From: Liquorilactobacillus ghanensis DSM 18630
GTDB lineage: Bacteria > Bacillota > Bacilli > Lactobacillales > Lactobacillaceae
NCBI RefSeq assembly: GCF_001435235.1
Contig: NZ_AZGB01000001.1
Coordinates: 1 to 64,000, forward strand
Length of the DNA: 64,000 nt
Direction of reading: 5' to 3'
Position numbers and translations under genes: made by a program. The notes beneath the pieces are model-generated. The model was given only the letters and a program-made list of their open reading frames with translations, was not told the DNA's origin and did no database searches. Shown one piece after another: positions 25,933-36,105 of this stretch. The number at the start of each line of letters is the position of its first letter. Position 1 is the first letter of the stretch.

Positions 25933-26550
25933 TTGAACTTAAAAATTTTTGAAATGCTGGTTATTGCCTATTTGCTTGGATCGATTCCCTCAGGTGTCTG
26001 GATTGGAAAACTTTTTTACGGTAAGGACATTCGCCAATATGGCAGTGGTAATATGGGGACAACCAACACTTTCCGAGTCTTAGGTAAAAAAGCTGGATTG
26101 ATCGTCCTACTGTTGGATATGTTAAAGGGTACTTTAGCTGCATGTCAACCTTATCTATTTCATGTGTCAATTAATGTCTTGATTATTGGCTGTGCAGCAG
26201 TCCTCGGTCATGTTTTTCCACTTTTTGCACATTTTAAGGGCGGTAAAGCGGTTGCAACCAGTGCTGGAATTCTATTAGCCTATAATCCAGGTTTCTTCTT
26301 AGTTGCCTGGGCTATTTTTTTGATAACTCTTTACTTATCAAGCATGGTCAGTATTGCCAGCATGGTTGGAATGACCTTAATAACCATCCTATCACTTTTT
26401 TTCCATGATAGTATCTTAACAACTATCGCTTTGGTTTTAACTATATTTGTTTTTTATCGGCACAAGGGCAATTTAAAACGGATTCGTGAAGGAAATGAAA
26501 ATCTCGTTCCATTTGGTCTATATTATTGGCATCATCATCCAAAAAAATAA
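25933..26550 (+). CDS. plsY: Glycerol-3-phosphate acyltransferase PlsY
   Basis: The 205-residue inner-membrane enzyme transfers acyl groups from acyl-phosphate to glycerol-3-phosphate, the first step of phospholipid synthesis. Conserved loops are seen: [48 protein letters not shown] and [13 protein letters not shown]. Five hydrophobic segments are predicted. The start is TTG at 25933, with ggagg seven bases upstream; the longer frame from 25885 would place this ribosome site inside coding. It is divergent from parE. Confidence 0.92.
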   Translation: MNLKIFEMLVIAYLLGSIPSGVWIGKLFYGKDIRQYGSGNMGTTNTFRVLGKKAGLIVLLLDMLKGTLAACQPYLFHVSINVLIIGCAAVLGHVFPLFAHFKGGKAVATSAGILLAYNPGFFLVAWAIFLITLYLSSMVSIASMVGMTLITILSLFFHDSILTTIALVLTIFVFYRHKGNLKRIREGNENLVPFGLYYWHHHPKK

Positions 26551-26577
26551 GATTTAGCATTACTTTCCCTTTATAGT

Positions 26578-26629
26578 TTAAAACGACCGGATTTAGTACT
26601 TAAGAAGTACTGCATCCAGTCGTTTTTAT
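26578..26629. terminator. Bidirectional terminator between plsY and the epimerase gene
   Basis: Arms aaaacgaccggat and atccagtcgttttt with a T-run on both strands, and an inner agtactt/aagtact pair. It serves convergent plsY and the epimerase-like gene. Confidence 0.85.
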
Positions 26630-26637
26630 TAGTCTGA

Positions 26638-27510
26638 TTAAAAAATGCTGATGGTATAGCCTGCCTTGAATAATTGTTGCTGTGCTAATTTATGAATCCC
26701 ACGTTTTTGTTGCAGCTCACCAGTTGCCTTTATATCATCTGCTAAGCCCCACCAAGGCTCCAAGCACACAAATGGTGCAGCCGCTGGATATGGTGACCAG
26801 ATACCCAAATATTCAGTGTCAGGCAAATCCAAGCGTACTCCATGTTGATGAGCAGTCGTAGTCAATTCAAGCAAAACCGGCCGCTGTAATTGGTAAATTA
26901 AAGCATCATTTTTAAATGCTGCCCGCGTCAAACGCAATCCAGCCATTCGGTCTTCTTGAGCCGCTGCATTATCAGTATAATTACCAGTTAAAGGAATTTT
27001 TAAATAATTTCCGACTGGTTGGAATTCTACAAGATAATCATCAAATGCTTCATCCTTTTGCAAAGGAATATTAAAAGCTGGATGACCACCAATTGAAAAA
27101 TACATTTCACTATCAGTCAAATTTTGAACTTGATAAGCTATTTCTAACGAGGCAGCACGCAAACGATAACTTATCTGCAATTTAAAATCAAACGGATAAA
27201 TCTGTTTCGTTGCTGCGGAAGAATTAAGTTCAAAAATTAAATGATCCGGTTGTTGTTCACGTACCTCAAAATCACGATCACGAGCAAAACCATGCTGATG
27301 CATAGCGTAAGTCTTATTGGCATATTGATACTGATCATCTTTTAGACGTCCAACAAAGGGGAATAGAACTGGCGCATGACGTCCCCAAAATTTTGCATCT
27401 GCCTGCCATAAATATTCAGTTTGTGTAGCTTTATTGAATAAACTTTGGAGTTCAGCACCATGACGAGAAAAAACCGCTTTAACTTGATCATTTTCTAAAC
27501 ACAATTCCAT
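26638..27510 (-). CDS. Aldose 1-epimerase family protein
   Basis: The 290-residue protein resembles the GalM/LacX-like (YihR-like) mutarotases: RHGAELQSLFNKAT, YLWQADAKFWGRHAPVLFPFVGRL near residues 32-52, HGFARDRDF with the catalytic His, SIGGHPAFNIPL with the second His, and a Glu in FVCLEPWWGL near 250. It interconverts sugar anomers; the exact sugar is unknown. It overlaps no neighbour and lies 24 bases downstream of hslU in the same direction, so it may be read from that operon. Confidence 0.85.
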   Translation of the reverse strand: MELCLENDQVKAVFSRHGAELQSLFNKATQTEYLWQADAKFWGRHAPVLFPFVGRLKDDQYQYANKTYAMHQHGFARDRDFEVREQQPDHLIFELNSSAATKQIYPFDFKLQISYRLRAASLEIAYQVQNLTDSEMYFSIGGHPAFNIPLQKDEAFDDYLVEFQPVGNYLKIPLTGNYTDNAAAQEDRMAGLRLTRAAFKNDALIYQLQRPVLLELTTTAHQHGVRLDLPDTEYLGIWSPYPAAAPFVCLEPWWGLADDIKATGELQQKRGIHKLAQQQLFKAGYTISIF

Positions 27511-27534
27511 TAATGGTCGGACTTCCTTTCAATT

Positions 27535-28953
27535 CTAAAGAATATACTGACTGAGATCTTTGTTTTTAGCAATGTTACCGATTTTTTGTTCAACGTAAGC
27601 TTCAGTAATTGTAATATCACCCATCTGCATATCAGGACCTTCATAAAGCAAGTCTTCTAGTAGTTTTTCTAAAATCGTATGCAGCCGTCGAGCGCCAATA
27701 TTTTCATTCTCATGGTTAACTTGATAAGCAATTTCTGCGATTCGATGAATTGCTTCAATCGTGAAAGTTACTTTTATGTTATCAGTTCCAATTAATGCCA
27801 TATATTGTTTAATCAATGCATTGCTAGGTTCTGTTAAAATTTTAACAAAATCTTCAGTACTTAAATCGTCCAATTCAACTCTAATTGGAAAGCGACCTTG
27901 CAATTCGGCAATTAAATCACTTGGTTTGCTCTCATGGAAAGCACCCGATGCGATAAATAAAATATGATCAGTATTTAATAAACCATACTTTGTCTGAACC
28001 TGTGAACCCTCAACAATTGGTAAAATATCCCGCTGCACACCTTCACGAGAAACCTCGCCACTATTAGTCTTACTTTTAGAAGTTACTTTATCGATCTCAT
28101 CAATAAAGACAATCCCGGTATCTTCGGCTCTTTTAATCGCCCGATCAGCAACTTCAGCGCTATCGATCAATTTCTCAGCTGCTTGTCGTGCCAATACTTC
28201 TCTAGCTTGAGAAACTGCCATAGTCCGCATGACCTTCTTAGTTGGTGTCAAAGCAGACAAGGCATCGCCGAGGTCAATTCCCATTTGTCCTAGCATTCCT
28301 GCTTGATTTTGAAAGCTACGGCTAGAATCTTCAACCGGAATAGTTACCGAACGATTTTCTAATAAGCCTTTTTTTAATTGTTCGCTGACAGATAACCTTT
28401 GGTCGCGAACTTCATCTGTAATATTTTCTTCTTGTGCTTGATTAGGCATTAAATTATCAAAATTACCAGCTTGTAAATTACGCAACATTTGCATAAAGTT
28501 TTGTTGTGATTCGGCTTGCTTTTGTTTTTTCTCTGCTGGTACCAATAATTTAATCAGTTGTTTGTCTGCTTCTTGAACAGCTTGTGAGTGTACATGCTGA
28601 TATTCTGCTTCTTTTTCCATTTTGTAAGCTACTTCGACCAGATCGCGAATCATTGATTCAACATCACGGCCAACATAACCAACTTCGGTGAACTTAGTAG
28701 CTTCTACTTTAATAAAAGGTGCTGCAACAATCTTGGCCAAGCGGCGTGCAATTTCTGTTTTGCCGACACCGGTTGGTCCAATCATCAAAACATTCTTAGG
28801 TGTTATTTCCGCCTGCATTTCAGCATCTAATTGTAAACGACGGTAACGATTCCTTAAAGCGACAGCAATTGCCTTCTTGGCATCATTTTGACCGATAACA
28901 TAGTTATTCAGTTCTTTAACGATCTGTTTAGGAGTTTTATCTATTGGGTTCAT
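27535..28953 (-). CDS. hslU: ATP-dependent protease ATPase subunit HslU
   Basis: The 472-residue AAA+ unfoldase works with HslV. It has IDKTPKQIVKELNNYVIGQ at the start, Walker A GPTGVGKTEIARR (near 58), an I domain (about 110-240) rich in Gln and Glu, Walker B FIDEIDKV (near 275) and the sensor-2 region NIGARRLHTILEKLLED near 425. The aattatgaaagg site precedes the ATG, and hslV ends 24 bases upstream. Confidence 0.95.
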   Translation of the reverse strand: MNPIDKTPKQIVKELNNYVIGQNDAKKAIAVALRNRYRRLQLDAEMQAEITPKNVLMIGPTGVGKTEIARRLAKIVAAPFIKVEATKFTEVGYVGRDVESMIRDLVEVAYKMEKEAEYQHVHSQAVQEADKQLIKLLVPAEKKQKQAESQQNFMQMLRNLQAGNFDNLMPNQAQEENITDEVRDQRLSVSEQLKKGLLENRSVTIPVEDSSRSFQNQAGMLGQMGIDLGDALSALTPTKKVMRTMAVSQAREVLARQAAEKLIDSAEVADRAIKRAEDTGIVFIDEIDKVTSKSKTNSGEVSREGVQRDILPIVEGSQVQTKYGLLNTDHILFIASGAFHESKPSDLIAELQGRFPIRVELDDLSTEDFVKILTEPSNALIKQYMALIGTDNIKVTFTIEAIHRIAEIAYQVNHENENIGARRLHTILEKLLEDLLYEGPDMQMGDITITEAYVEQKIGNIAKNKDLSQYIL

Positions 28954-28977
28954 TTTCGCTATCCTTTCATAATTAAG

Positions 28978-29523
28978 TTATAGTTCTTCGCCGATAATGT
29001 GATGATTTGTAAAAATATCAATATCACCAGCAATATTGATGGCACTTTTAGCAATTTCCAAGGCTGACATTTCTGTCGCATGTTGTTTCAACGCTTTAGC
29101 GGCAGCCAGTGCAAAGTTTCCACCAGAACCAATTGCTAAAATATCATCATCTGGGGTAATTACCTCTCCGCTGCCTGATACCAACAATAAATCTTTTTTA
29201 TCCATCACAATTAGTAAAGCTTCCAGTTTTTGCAATGCTTGATCACTGCGCCATTCCTGTGCCAACTCAACTGCTGCTCGCTGGAGATTACCGCTGTATT
29301 CTTCCAGCTTTTTTTCAAATCTTTCTTCAAGATTAAAAGCATCAGCCACACTGCCAGCAAAACCAACAACAACTTGATTATGATAAATGCGCCGTACTTT
29401 ACGGGCAGTTCCTTTCATAATAACTTTTTCACCCATCGTAACTTGACCATCGCCAGCCATAGCAGTATGACCTTGATGACGTACAGCACAAATTGTTGTT
29501 GCATGAAATGAAATTTTACTCAT
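28978..29523 (-). CDS. hslV: ATP-dependent protease peptidase subunit HslV
   Basis: The 181-residue threonine-type peptidase forms the proteolytic core with HslU. After a short leader SKISFHA the sequence reads [21 protein letters not shown], where the first Thr is the catalytic nucleophile released by processing, and [12 protein letters not shown] near 125. The leader of eight residues is longer than the one- or two-residue version of many bacteria. It lies between xerC and hslU, the standard CodV-CodW-CodX order. Confidence 0.95.
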   Translation of the reverse strand: MSKISFHATTICAVRHQGHTAMAGDGQVTMGEKVIMKGTARKVRRIYHNQVVVGFAGSVADAFNLEERFEKKLEEYSGNLQRAAVELAQEWRSDQALQKLEALLIVMDKKDLLLVSGSGEVITPDDDILAIGSGGNFALAAAKALKQHATEMSALEIAKSAINIAGDIDIFTNHHIIGEEL

Positions 29524-29564
29524 ATTGTCCTCCTGAATATCATTTGATTAGTCTGAATTTATAG

Positions 29565-30491
29565 TTAAGATCTCGGAAAATATTTTTGATAATCTCGTCG
29601 CAAATGTTCCTTTGTAACATGAGTATAGATTTGGGTCGTTGATAAACTGCTATGTCCCAGAAGCTCTTGAACTGCTCGTAAATCTGCTCCCCGATTTAAC
29701 AAATGGGTTGCAAATGTATGCCGCAGCTCATGGGGATGAATTGAAGTTGTCAAACTACTACGCTTAACAATTTTTTGTAAGATATAAGTCACTCCGGCCG
29801 CCGTCAGTGGTGCTCCATAGTGATTAATAAAAACAAAATCATGTTCGGTATGATACTTTTCCATGACCGGCAAACGAACCTGATTTAAATAACTTTTAAG
29901 CGCTTTTTGACAATACTTGCCAAAGGGAACATATCGATCCTTGCCACCTTTTCCGTGCAGTAACATTGCCTTCAATCCAAAATCAACATCTTTAAGTGTT
30001 AAACCTGTACACTCACTGACACGCATTCCCGTTGCATAGAGCGTTTCCAATAATGCCCGATCGCGTAAGTCCATTGGTTTATCTCCAGCAACTGCTTCAA
30101 ACAGTGCCTTCATCTCATCCTCATAGAAAAAGCGCGGCAATGCTCGTGGGTGTCGTTTTAATTGTACATAGGAAAATGGGTTATCGTCAATCTGACCATT
30201 TTTCTGCAAAAAGCGATAGAACGAACGCAAACTTGAAATAATTCGTGCAATTGAAGCTGATTGATAAGCTTGATCATATAAATAACTCATAAAAACATGA
30301 ACATCAAGTCTTTTAACAGCTTTTAAAGAACTGATCCCACCATTTTCATTTAAAAAATTCTCAAACAATTTTAAATCCTCAGTATAAGCTTTTAAAGTTT
30401 CCGGTGAGTATTGTCGCTCAACTCGTAAATACTGCTGAAATTCTTTAATTAAATCGGGTGTAATTTTAATCAACTCCCGTCTGCCGAACAT
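29565..30491 (-). CDS. xerC: Tyrosine recombinase XerC
   Basis: The 308-residue recombinase resolves chromosome dimers at dif with XerD. The core-binding domain starts FQQYLRVERQYSPETLKAY. Catalytic residues are all present: Arg in LYATGMRVSECT, Lys in GKGGKDRYV, His-x-x-Arg in HPHELRHTFATHLL, His in LLGHSSLS and Tyr in TTQIYTHV. It precedes hslV. In Bacillus the order is topA-trmFO-xerC-hslV-hslU; trmFO is missing here. The ribosome site of the ATG at 30491 is weak. Confidence 0.93.
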   Translation of the reverse strand: MFGRRELIKITPDLIKEFQQYLRVERQYSPETLKAYTEDLKLFENFLNENGGISSLKAVKRLDVHVFMSYLYDQAYQSASIARIISSLRSFYRFLQKNGQIDDNPFSYVQLKRHPRALPRFFYEDEMKALFEAVAGDKPMDLRDRALLETLYATGMRVSECTGLTLKDVDFGLKAMLLHGKGGKDRYVPFGKYCQKALKSYLNQVRLPVMEKYHTEHDFVFINHYGAPLTAAGVTYILQKIVKRSSLTTSIHPHELRHTFATHLLNRGADLRAVQELLGHSSLSTTQIYTHVTKEHLRRDYQKYFPRS

Positions 30492-30582
30492 CCAAGTCTT
30501 AAAATAAATTCCAAGTCATTGTAACTATTGTAACATATGCTTCCATTTAAAACTTTTTTGCCGAATAGCTTGTTTAATCCCT

Positions 30583-30617
30583 AGCAAAAAAGCGGCTGCT
30601 AAGATCAACAGCCGTTA
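30583..30617 (-). terminator. Terminator of topA
   Basis: On the minus strand aacggctgttgatcttagcagccg forms a hairpin (cggctg with cagccg) followed by a run of T. It lies just downstream of the topA stop at 30626. Confidence 0.85.
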
Positions 30618-30625
30618 ATTTAAAC

Positions 30626-32731
30626 CTAATCTTGTACCTCGACATAATCACAGTTGCTGCACTTAATTTTTTTACTGTTTTTACCCTTCTTTTCGACCAA
30701 ATAATGTTGGCATTTAGGGCAAGTTCGTCCAACTGGTTTATCCCAAGAAACAAAATCACAATCAGGGTAGCGAGAACAGCCATAAAAAACACGATTCTTT
30801 TTCGATTTGCGTTCCACAACTTCTCCTTTATGACATTTAGGACAAGTTACTCCGATTTTTTTAATAATTGGTTTAGTATTATGGCAATCTGGGAAACGGC
30901 TGCAAGCGTAAAATTTACCGAAACGGCCTAATTTGATTACCAGTGGTGCTCCACAAATATCGCAATTAATCCCAGCTGGTTCATCCTTGATTTTAACCTT
31001 AGCCATTTTATCTTCAGCTGATGTGACTTCTTTGGCAAATGGTTGATAAAATTGATCAATAACTTCAATCCACTTTTGTTTGCCTTCTTCAATTTCATCT
31101 AGTTGATCTTCGAGATTAGCTGTAAAATCAACATTTAATATATCTGGAAAACATTTTTCCATCATCGAATTGACAATTTCACCCAATTCAGTTGGCTCAA
31201 ATTTGCGCGCTGCCATTTTAACATAGTAACGTTTCTGAATCGTTCCCAAAGTTGGTGCGTATGTTGAAGGACGGCCAACACCGTTTTCTTCCAAGGTTTT
31301 AATTAAAGCTGCTTCGGTATAACGAGCTGGTGGCAACGTAAAATGCTGATCCGGCTGATTAGAAACTAACTTAACTGTTTTATTAACCTGTAAATCCGGT
31401 AAAGTATTATCTTTATGCTTAGCTTCTTTATAAACCAGCATAAACCCGAGAAACTTCATCTTTGAGCCGCGAGCCCGATATGTTACTTGATTTTGTTCTA
31501 AATCAACCGTCATGGTGTCAAAAACAGCTGGGGTCATTTGACTAGCAACAAAGCGTGACCAAATTAAAGAATATAATTTAAATTGATCTTTGTTTAGATA
31601 TTCCTTAATTGACTCTGGAGTCCGCATTGTTGAAGAAGGCCGGATAGCTTCATGCGCATCTTGTGCTCCTTCAGCTAACTTACCTTTTCGTGGTTTAACT
31701 GCTGCGTATTCACTACCATATTTTTCATGAATAAACTGTGACGTTTCATGAACCGCTATATTAGAAACGCGGGTTGAATCAGTTCGCATGTAAGTAATTA
31801 AACCAACTGAACCGCCCTTTCCTAAATTAATTCCTTCATACAGCTGTTGTGCGACCATCATTGTTTTTTGCGTACGGAACTTTAAAATATTGTTAGCTGC
31901 TTGCTGCATCGTACTAGTTGTAAATGGTAAAGCTGGGAATCGTTGACGTTCTTTCTTATCAACTTTCTTAATAACAAACGGCTTTTTGGAATCAATCCGC
32001 TGTAAAATATTTTGAACATCATCATTATTCTTAAGCGGCTTTTTCTTGCTGTCAATTCCTAAATAACTAGCTGCAAACTGTTGCTGGCCGCTTTTGAATT
32101 TAGCATCAATTGTCCAATACTCTTCGGGTTTAAAGTTGCGAATCTCTTGTTCTCGTTTGATGATCAAATTTAAAGCAATCGATTGTACCCGACCGGCACT
32201 TAAACCTTTTTTAATTTTTGACCATAATAATGGACTAATTGAATACCCGACCAAGCGATCCAAAACTCTTCGCGCTTGCTGTGCATCAACCAAATCCATA
32301 TTAATTGAACGCGGATGTTTGAAGGCGTTCTTTACTGCATCTTTAGTAATTTCATTAAATACCACACGATTATTGTCTTCAGGATTTAATCCCAACAAAT
32401 AAGACAAATGCCATGCAATTGCCTCTCCTTCGCGATCAGGATCGGCTGCTAAATAAACTTTGCTGGCTTTCTTAGCTTCTTTTCGCAACTGCTTAATGAT
32501 ATCGCCTTTACCGCGAATTGAAATATAATGCGGTTCATAATTATTTTCCATATCAATTCCCATAGTACTTTTGGGAAGATCACGAATATGCCCTAAACTG
32601 GCCATTACTTTATAAGTCGAGCCTAAATATTTTTCAATTGTTTTTGCCTTTGAAGGTGACTCAACGATTACGAGTTTCTTTTTTCTTTTTTTAGTTGTTT
32701 TACTCTTCGTTTTTTTCTGAACCGTCGGCAT
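30626..32731 (-). CDS. topA: DNA topoisomerase I
   Basis: The 701-residue type IA enzyme relaxes negative supercoils. It has a Toprim domain ([18 protein letters not shown] near 27, [15 protein letters not shown] near 120), the catalytic Tyr in [10 protein letters not shown] (near 310) and three C-terminal zinc fingers with Cys pairs ([24 protein letters not shown]). The ATG at 32731 has aaaaaggag eight bases upstream and is preferred to the longer frame from 32758. A basic N-terminal extension [14 protein letters not shown] precedes the Toprim domain. Confidence 0.95.
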   Translation of the reverse strand: MPTVQKKTKSKTTKKRKKKLVIVESPSKAKTIEKYLGSTYKVMASLGHIRDLPKSTMGIDMENNYEPHYISIRGKGDIIKQLRKEAKKASKVYLAADPDREGEAIAWHLSYLLGLNPEDNNRVVFNEITKDAVKNAFKHPRSINMDLVDAQQARRVLDRLVGYSISPLLWSKIKKGLSAGRVQSIALNLIIKREQEIRNFKPEEYWTIDAKFKSGQQQFAASYLGIDSKKKPLKNNDDVQNILQRIDSKKPFVIKKVDKKERQRFPALPFTTSTMQQAANNILKFRTQKTMMVAQQLYEGINLGKGGSVGLITYMRTDSTRVSNIAVHETSQFIHEKYGSEYAAVKPRKGKLAEGAQDAHEAIRPSSTMRTPESIKEYLNKDQFKLYSLIWSRFVASQMTPAVFDTMTVDLEQNQVTYRARGSKMKFLGFMLVYKEAKHKDNTLPDLQVNKTVKLVSNQPDQHFTLPPARYTEAALIKTLEENGVGRPSTYAPTLGTIQKRYYVKMAARKFEPTELGEIVNSMMEKCFPDILNVDFTANLEDQLDEIEEGKQKWIEVIDQFYQPFAKEVTSAEDKMAKVKIKDEPAGINCDICGAPLVIKLGRFGKFYACSRFPDCHNTKPIIKKIGVTCPKCHKGEVVERKSKKNRVFYGCSRYPDCDFVSWDKPVGRTCPKCQHYLVEKKGKNSKKIKCSNCDYVEVQD

Positions 32732-32801
32732 AACCAGACTCCTTTTTCGTAATTTCAAAATCGCTAATCATGTTATGCTACATTACCGTGTTTTGTCAAG
32801 T

Positions 32802-33659
32802 TCAAAGAAATTCTTCCCAGATATCATCTGGTTGTAAAACGGGCTTAGCACCGGCTGCAATCAGTTCATTAGTTCCTTGAGAAAATAAAGAATTAATTGG
32901 ACCCGGAACTGCCAAAACATTACGATTTTCTTGCAAAGCTGAATTGGCTGTAATCAAACTGCCACTGTGATGCCGCGCTTCCACTACTAGCAAGGTAGGA
33001 ACCAACCCAGCTATAATTCGATTACGAGCAGGAAAATGGTAGCGTAATGGTCGCTCATTGATTCCGTATTCACTAATAACTAAACCATTTTGTTCGATTC
33101 GCTGTTGCAAATTTTGATTAGTTTTTGGATAAAAAATATTTAAGCCATTACCAATCACAGCAATTGTTGGTTTAGCAACCGCCAGACTGCTACTATGAGC
33201 TAATTGATCGACTCCGGCAGCCAGTCCACTAACTGTTATTAATCCACGCGCTAAAAGCGGTGTCAGTAATTTTTTTATTGCTAACGGTGCATACGCTGAA
33301 TGCTTTCTTGACCCGACAACTCCTAAAAGATGTGAGCAATGTGTCAAGTCCCAATTTCCACGATAAAAAAGGACTGCCGGTGGGTCATAAATCTCCCGTA
33401 ATTGACTTGGATAAGCAGCATCTAAAATTGTGATAATTGAACCATTTTGCAAGTTAAGCCGCAGCAGACGGTCAATTTCATCCGTAAATAGTTGTCGCCA
33501 TAATTGTTCGGGATGGGTACCTGGCTGCTGCAGGACTTCAAAAATTTGTTTTTTATTTATCTGCGTTTTTTGTTGCAGCAACATTGCCATCCGTTTTAAA
33601 GTCGCTGGTAAAATTGCTGTACAAAGCCGCATTCTTAAAAGTAACTCTTGTTGCTTCAT
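32802..33659 (-). CDS. dprA: DNA processing protein DprA
   Basis: The 285-residue protein loads RecA on incoming single-stranded DNA during transformation. The Rossmann core is clear: GVVGSRKHSAYAPLAI near 115, SGLAAGVDQLAHSSSL, AVIGNGLNIFYPKTN, SEYGINERPLRYHFPARNRIIAGL and VVEARHHSGSLITANSA. A helical N-terminal extension precedes it. It lies 70 bases upstream of topA in the same direction, a common dprA-topA pairing. Its presence suggests competence genes elsewhere in the genome. Confidence 0.93.
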   Translation of the reverse strand: MKQQELLLRMRLCTAILPATLKRMAMLLQQKTQINKKQIFEVLQQPGTHPEQLWRQLFTDEIDRLLRLNLQNGSIITILDAAYPSQLREIYDPPAVLFYRGNWDLTHCSHLLGVVGSRKHSAYAPLAIKKLLTPLLARGLITVSGLAAGVDQLAHSSSLAVAKPTIAVIGNGLNIFYPKTNQNLQQRIEQNGLVISEYGINERPLRYHFPARNRIIAGLVPTLLVVEARHHSGSLITANSALQENRNVLAVPGPINSLFSQGTNELIAAGAKPVLQPDDIWEEFL

Positions 33660-33790
33660 TAGTGATTTATTGCTATATAAAACCTGAACCGGCGATAAAT
33701 ACCCGCATTCAAAAAAGAAAGATAATTTTTTTCTTACGTTTTTAATAACAGTTAATTTCCTCCTACATAATTAAACTACGCAAAAGTAAA

Positions 33791-34558
33791 CTAATGTTCA
33801 AAAGAATTTGTTACCGGCGTAAATGTCAGGCGGTGAATGGGGGTAACACCCCGGGCTTTTAACCCAGCAAGATGGGCTTTTGTCCCATAACCAGCATTAG
33901 CTGCAAAGTCATAACCTGGATATAAATGATCGTAAAATTCCATTAAATGATCACGCCATACCTTAGCAACTATGCTGGCAGCTGCCACACTATTGCTCTG
34001 AGCATCACCCTTGATTAGTTTTAATTGTGGAATATCAGAATCAATTTGCATTGCATCAATAATTAATTGCTGAGGCATTAAATTAAGTGAATTAACCGCT
34101 TTTTTCATTGCTACTCGTGTTGCTTGATAGATATTGATCTTGTCAATCAAACGATTATCTGCTACACCAATTCCGACAGCTTGAGCCTGCAGTAAAATTT
34201 GTGGATACAATTCCTCACGTAATTTACGGCTTAGTTGTTTTGAATCATTGACCTGGTAGATTGCAAAATCTTGCGGTAAAATTACCGCTGCTGCAACTAC
34301 CGGACCAGCTAAAGGACCGCGACCTACTTCGTCGATCCCAGCCACCAACTTACCAGCGTCCCAAAAAGATTTCTCATATTTAAATCGTAATGCGAAAGCT
34401 TGTTGTTTTTCTTTCTGACGAAGCTGTTTTTGATAAAATTGTTGGAGTAAATGTTGAACTCCTTTACGAGGATCATTTTTGAACCGCTCCAATTGTTGCT
34501 CAACTGGCTGGCCATTTAATATTTTTTTAATATCTTTAATCGTTAGCTCATTTTTCAT
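33791..34558 (-). CDS. rnhB: Ribonuclease HII
   Basis: The 255-residue enzyme removes ribonucleotides and RNA primers from DNA. Active-site acidic residues are seen in [19 protein letters not shown] (Asp-Glu, near 77), IIDAMQID and [19 protein letters not shown]. An N-terminal helical region (about 1-65) matches the extended form of lactobacilli. The start at 34558 is chosen because upstream residues belong to an extended frame that overlaps rbgA; translation is coupled to rbgA by an 11-base overlap. Confidence 0.92.
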   Translation of the reverse strand: MKNELTIKDIKKILNGQPVEQQLERFKNDPRKGVQHLLQQFYQKQLRQKEKQQAFALRFKYEKSFWDAGKLVAGIDEVGRGPLAGPVVAAAVILPQDFAIYQVNDSKQLSRKLREELYPQILLQAQAVGIGVADNRLIDKINIYQATRVAMKKAVNSLNLMPQQLIIDAMQIDSDIPQLKLIKGDAQSNSVAAASIVAKVWRDHLMEFYDHLYPGYDFAANAGYGTKAHLAGLKARGVTPIHRLTFTPVTNSFEH

Positions 34559-35420
34559 TTTTTTCAGCCGACTTTTTAGCAGATATTGGTACTTGGTCCA
34601 ATGTATAGCGACCAAGTTTTCCTTGGCGACAATCAAAAATAATTCGCTGACTTGCGCGTTCGTAATCATCACGCATACCGATTTTCTTGGTAATCAACAA
34701 CAATAGATCCGGCAATTCAAGTTGTAGATCTGCTGCGGTCAAATGATAACGTTCAAGTAGCTGCTGGGGATGTTTATTTTTAAAAAATTCCAGTGCGAAC
34801 AACGCAATATCATCCGCCGCAAACAAAGTATCTTTAATCGCGCCGGTAAGTGCCAGCTTTTGACCAACCAAAGGATCTTCAAATTTAGGCCACAAAATCC
34901 CCGGTGTATCCAGTAAATCTAGTGTTTTGCCTACTTTAAGCCATTGTTGTGCCTTTGTAACTCCCGGTCGATTACCAGTTTGGGCAGCTTTTTTCCCAAC
35001 CAGCTGATTTAATAGAGTAGATTTGCCAACATTGGGAATCCCCAAACACATCACACGTAGTCGCTGCTGCTTGATTCCGCGTTGTTTTTGTCGCGCGGTT
35101 TTGTCAGCTAATACTTGTTGAATCTTTTTTTCAATCACGCTGGTTCGCTCATGTAAGCTATTAACTGCTAAAACAGCTTGTTGTTGTGCTTGAAAATGAT
35201 TAACCCACTTTTGAGTTTCAGATGTATCAGCCAAATCTTTCTTAGTTAACAACAACAACTTTGGCTTGTTAACTAGTAATTCTTGCACTAAGGGATTCCT
35301 TGATGACTCTGGCAAACGAGCATCAGCTAACTCTAAAACCAAGTCAACCATTTTCAAATTTTCTTTGATTTGTCTGATTGCTTTTGCCATATGTCCGGGA
35401 TACCATTGAATTTTATTCAT
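34548..35420 (-). CDS. rbgA: Ribosome biogenesis GTPase RbgA
   Basis: The 290-residue circularly permuted GTPase matures the 50S subunit. Motifs appear in permuted order: G4 LLTKKDLAD near 58, G1 [14 protein letters not shown] near 128, G2 and G3 DTPGILWP near 172. The start [19 protein letters not shown] is the family N-terminus. It lies between lepB and rnhB and shares their direction. Confidence 0.94.
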   Translation of the reverse strand: MNKIQWYPGHMAKAIRQIKENLKMVDLVLELADARLPESSRNPLVQELLVNKPKLLLLTKKDLADTSETQKWVNHFQAQQQAVLAVNSLHERTSVIEKKIQQVLADKTARQKQRGIKQQRLRVMCLGIPNVGKSTLLNQLVGKKAAQTGNRPGVTKAQQWLKVGKTLDLLDTPGILWPKFEDPLVGQKLALTGAIKDTLFAADDIALFALEFFKNKHPQQLLERYHLTAADLQLELPDLLLLITKKIGMRDDYERASQRIIFDCRQGKLGRYTLDQVPISAKKSAEKNEK

Positions 35421-35439
35421 ATTTACTTCCTCCGTACTC

Positions 35440-35994
35440 TCAATAATAATGCAACCACTGCCAGCGATTAAGCGGCCAATAAATCAAAACCGCTTTACCG
35501 ACTATCCAGCTTCCCTCAATTGTTCCAATTGTCCGTGAATCTTTGCTTATTCGACGATTATCACCCAAAACAAAATATTGATTACGCGGAATTTTTTTTA
35601 ATCCAGTCAATTCTTTTAATGTAAAATCAGAAGTATAATTTTCTGATTTATCAGCTACCTGATCTTTAATAAACGGTTCCGCAATGCGCCGATGATTAAT
35701 ATATAAATGATCATTTTGATATTTTAATGTATCGCCAGGCAAACCAATCACCCGTTTAACATAAGTAACATTATTTGGTGTTTTAATTATCACAACATCA
35801 AAACGTTTAATTCTGCCCGGTGGGATAATTAATAATTCTTCTTTTGAATGCAATGTTGGTTCCATTGAGTTCCCGGCTACTTGAATTGGCACTAGCAAAA
35901 AAGACTTAACAGCAATTGCCGCTAACAATGCCCAAAAGATAATGGCACTCCAATATTTTAAATGACTTATTTTTAATTTATATTTTAGTTTCAT
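35440..35994 (-). CDS. lepB: Type I signal peptidase
   Basis: The 184-residue protease has one N-terminal membrane segment (about 14-34), the catalytic Ser in AGNSMEPTLHS (near 42), the Lys in TYVKRVIGLPGD (near 80) and the C-terminal box LGDNRRISKDSRTIG. It is the second copy in this window; its place directly before rbgA matches the common lepB-rbgA-rnhB order, so this is probably the principal enzyme. The two copies differ over much of their length. Confidence 0.92.
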   Translation of the reverse strand: MKLKYKLKISHLKYWSAIIFWALLAAIAVKSFLLVPIQVAGNSMEPTLHSKEELLIIPPGRIKRFDVVIIKTPNNVTYVKRVIGLPGDTLKYQNDHLYINHRRIAEPFIKDQVADKSENYTSDFTLKELTGLKKIPRNQYFVLGDNRRISKDSRTIGTIEGSWIVGKAVLIYWPLNRWQWLHYY

Positions 35995-36066
35995 TAACTT
36001 CGCTCCAAAGGATTGCTAGAGTCGCTATCGATTATCCGTCTAAAGTTATTTTAGCAGAAATTTACT

Positions 36067-36101
36067 CAAAAAAATGGAACGTCACCGTTCCATTTTTTTC
36101 T
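36067..36101. terminator. Terminator downstream of the CtpA gene
   Basis: Perfect arms aaaaatggaacg and cgttccattttt with runs on both sides. It directly follows the stop at 36106 of the minus-strand ctpA. Confidence 0.88.
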
Positions 36102-36105
36102 AACT

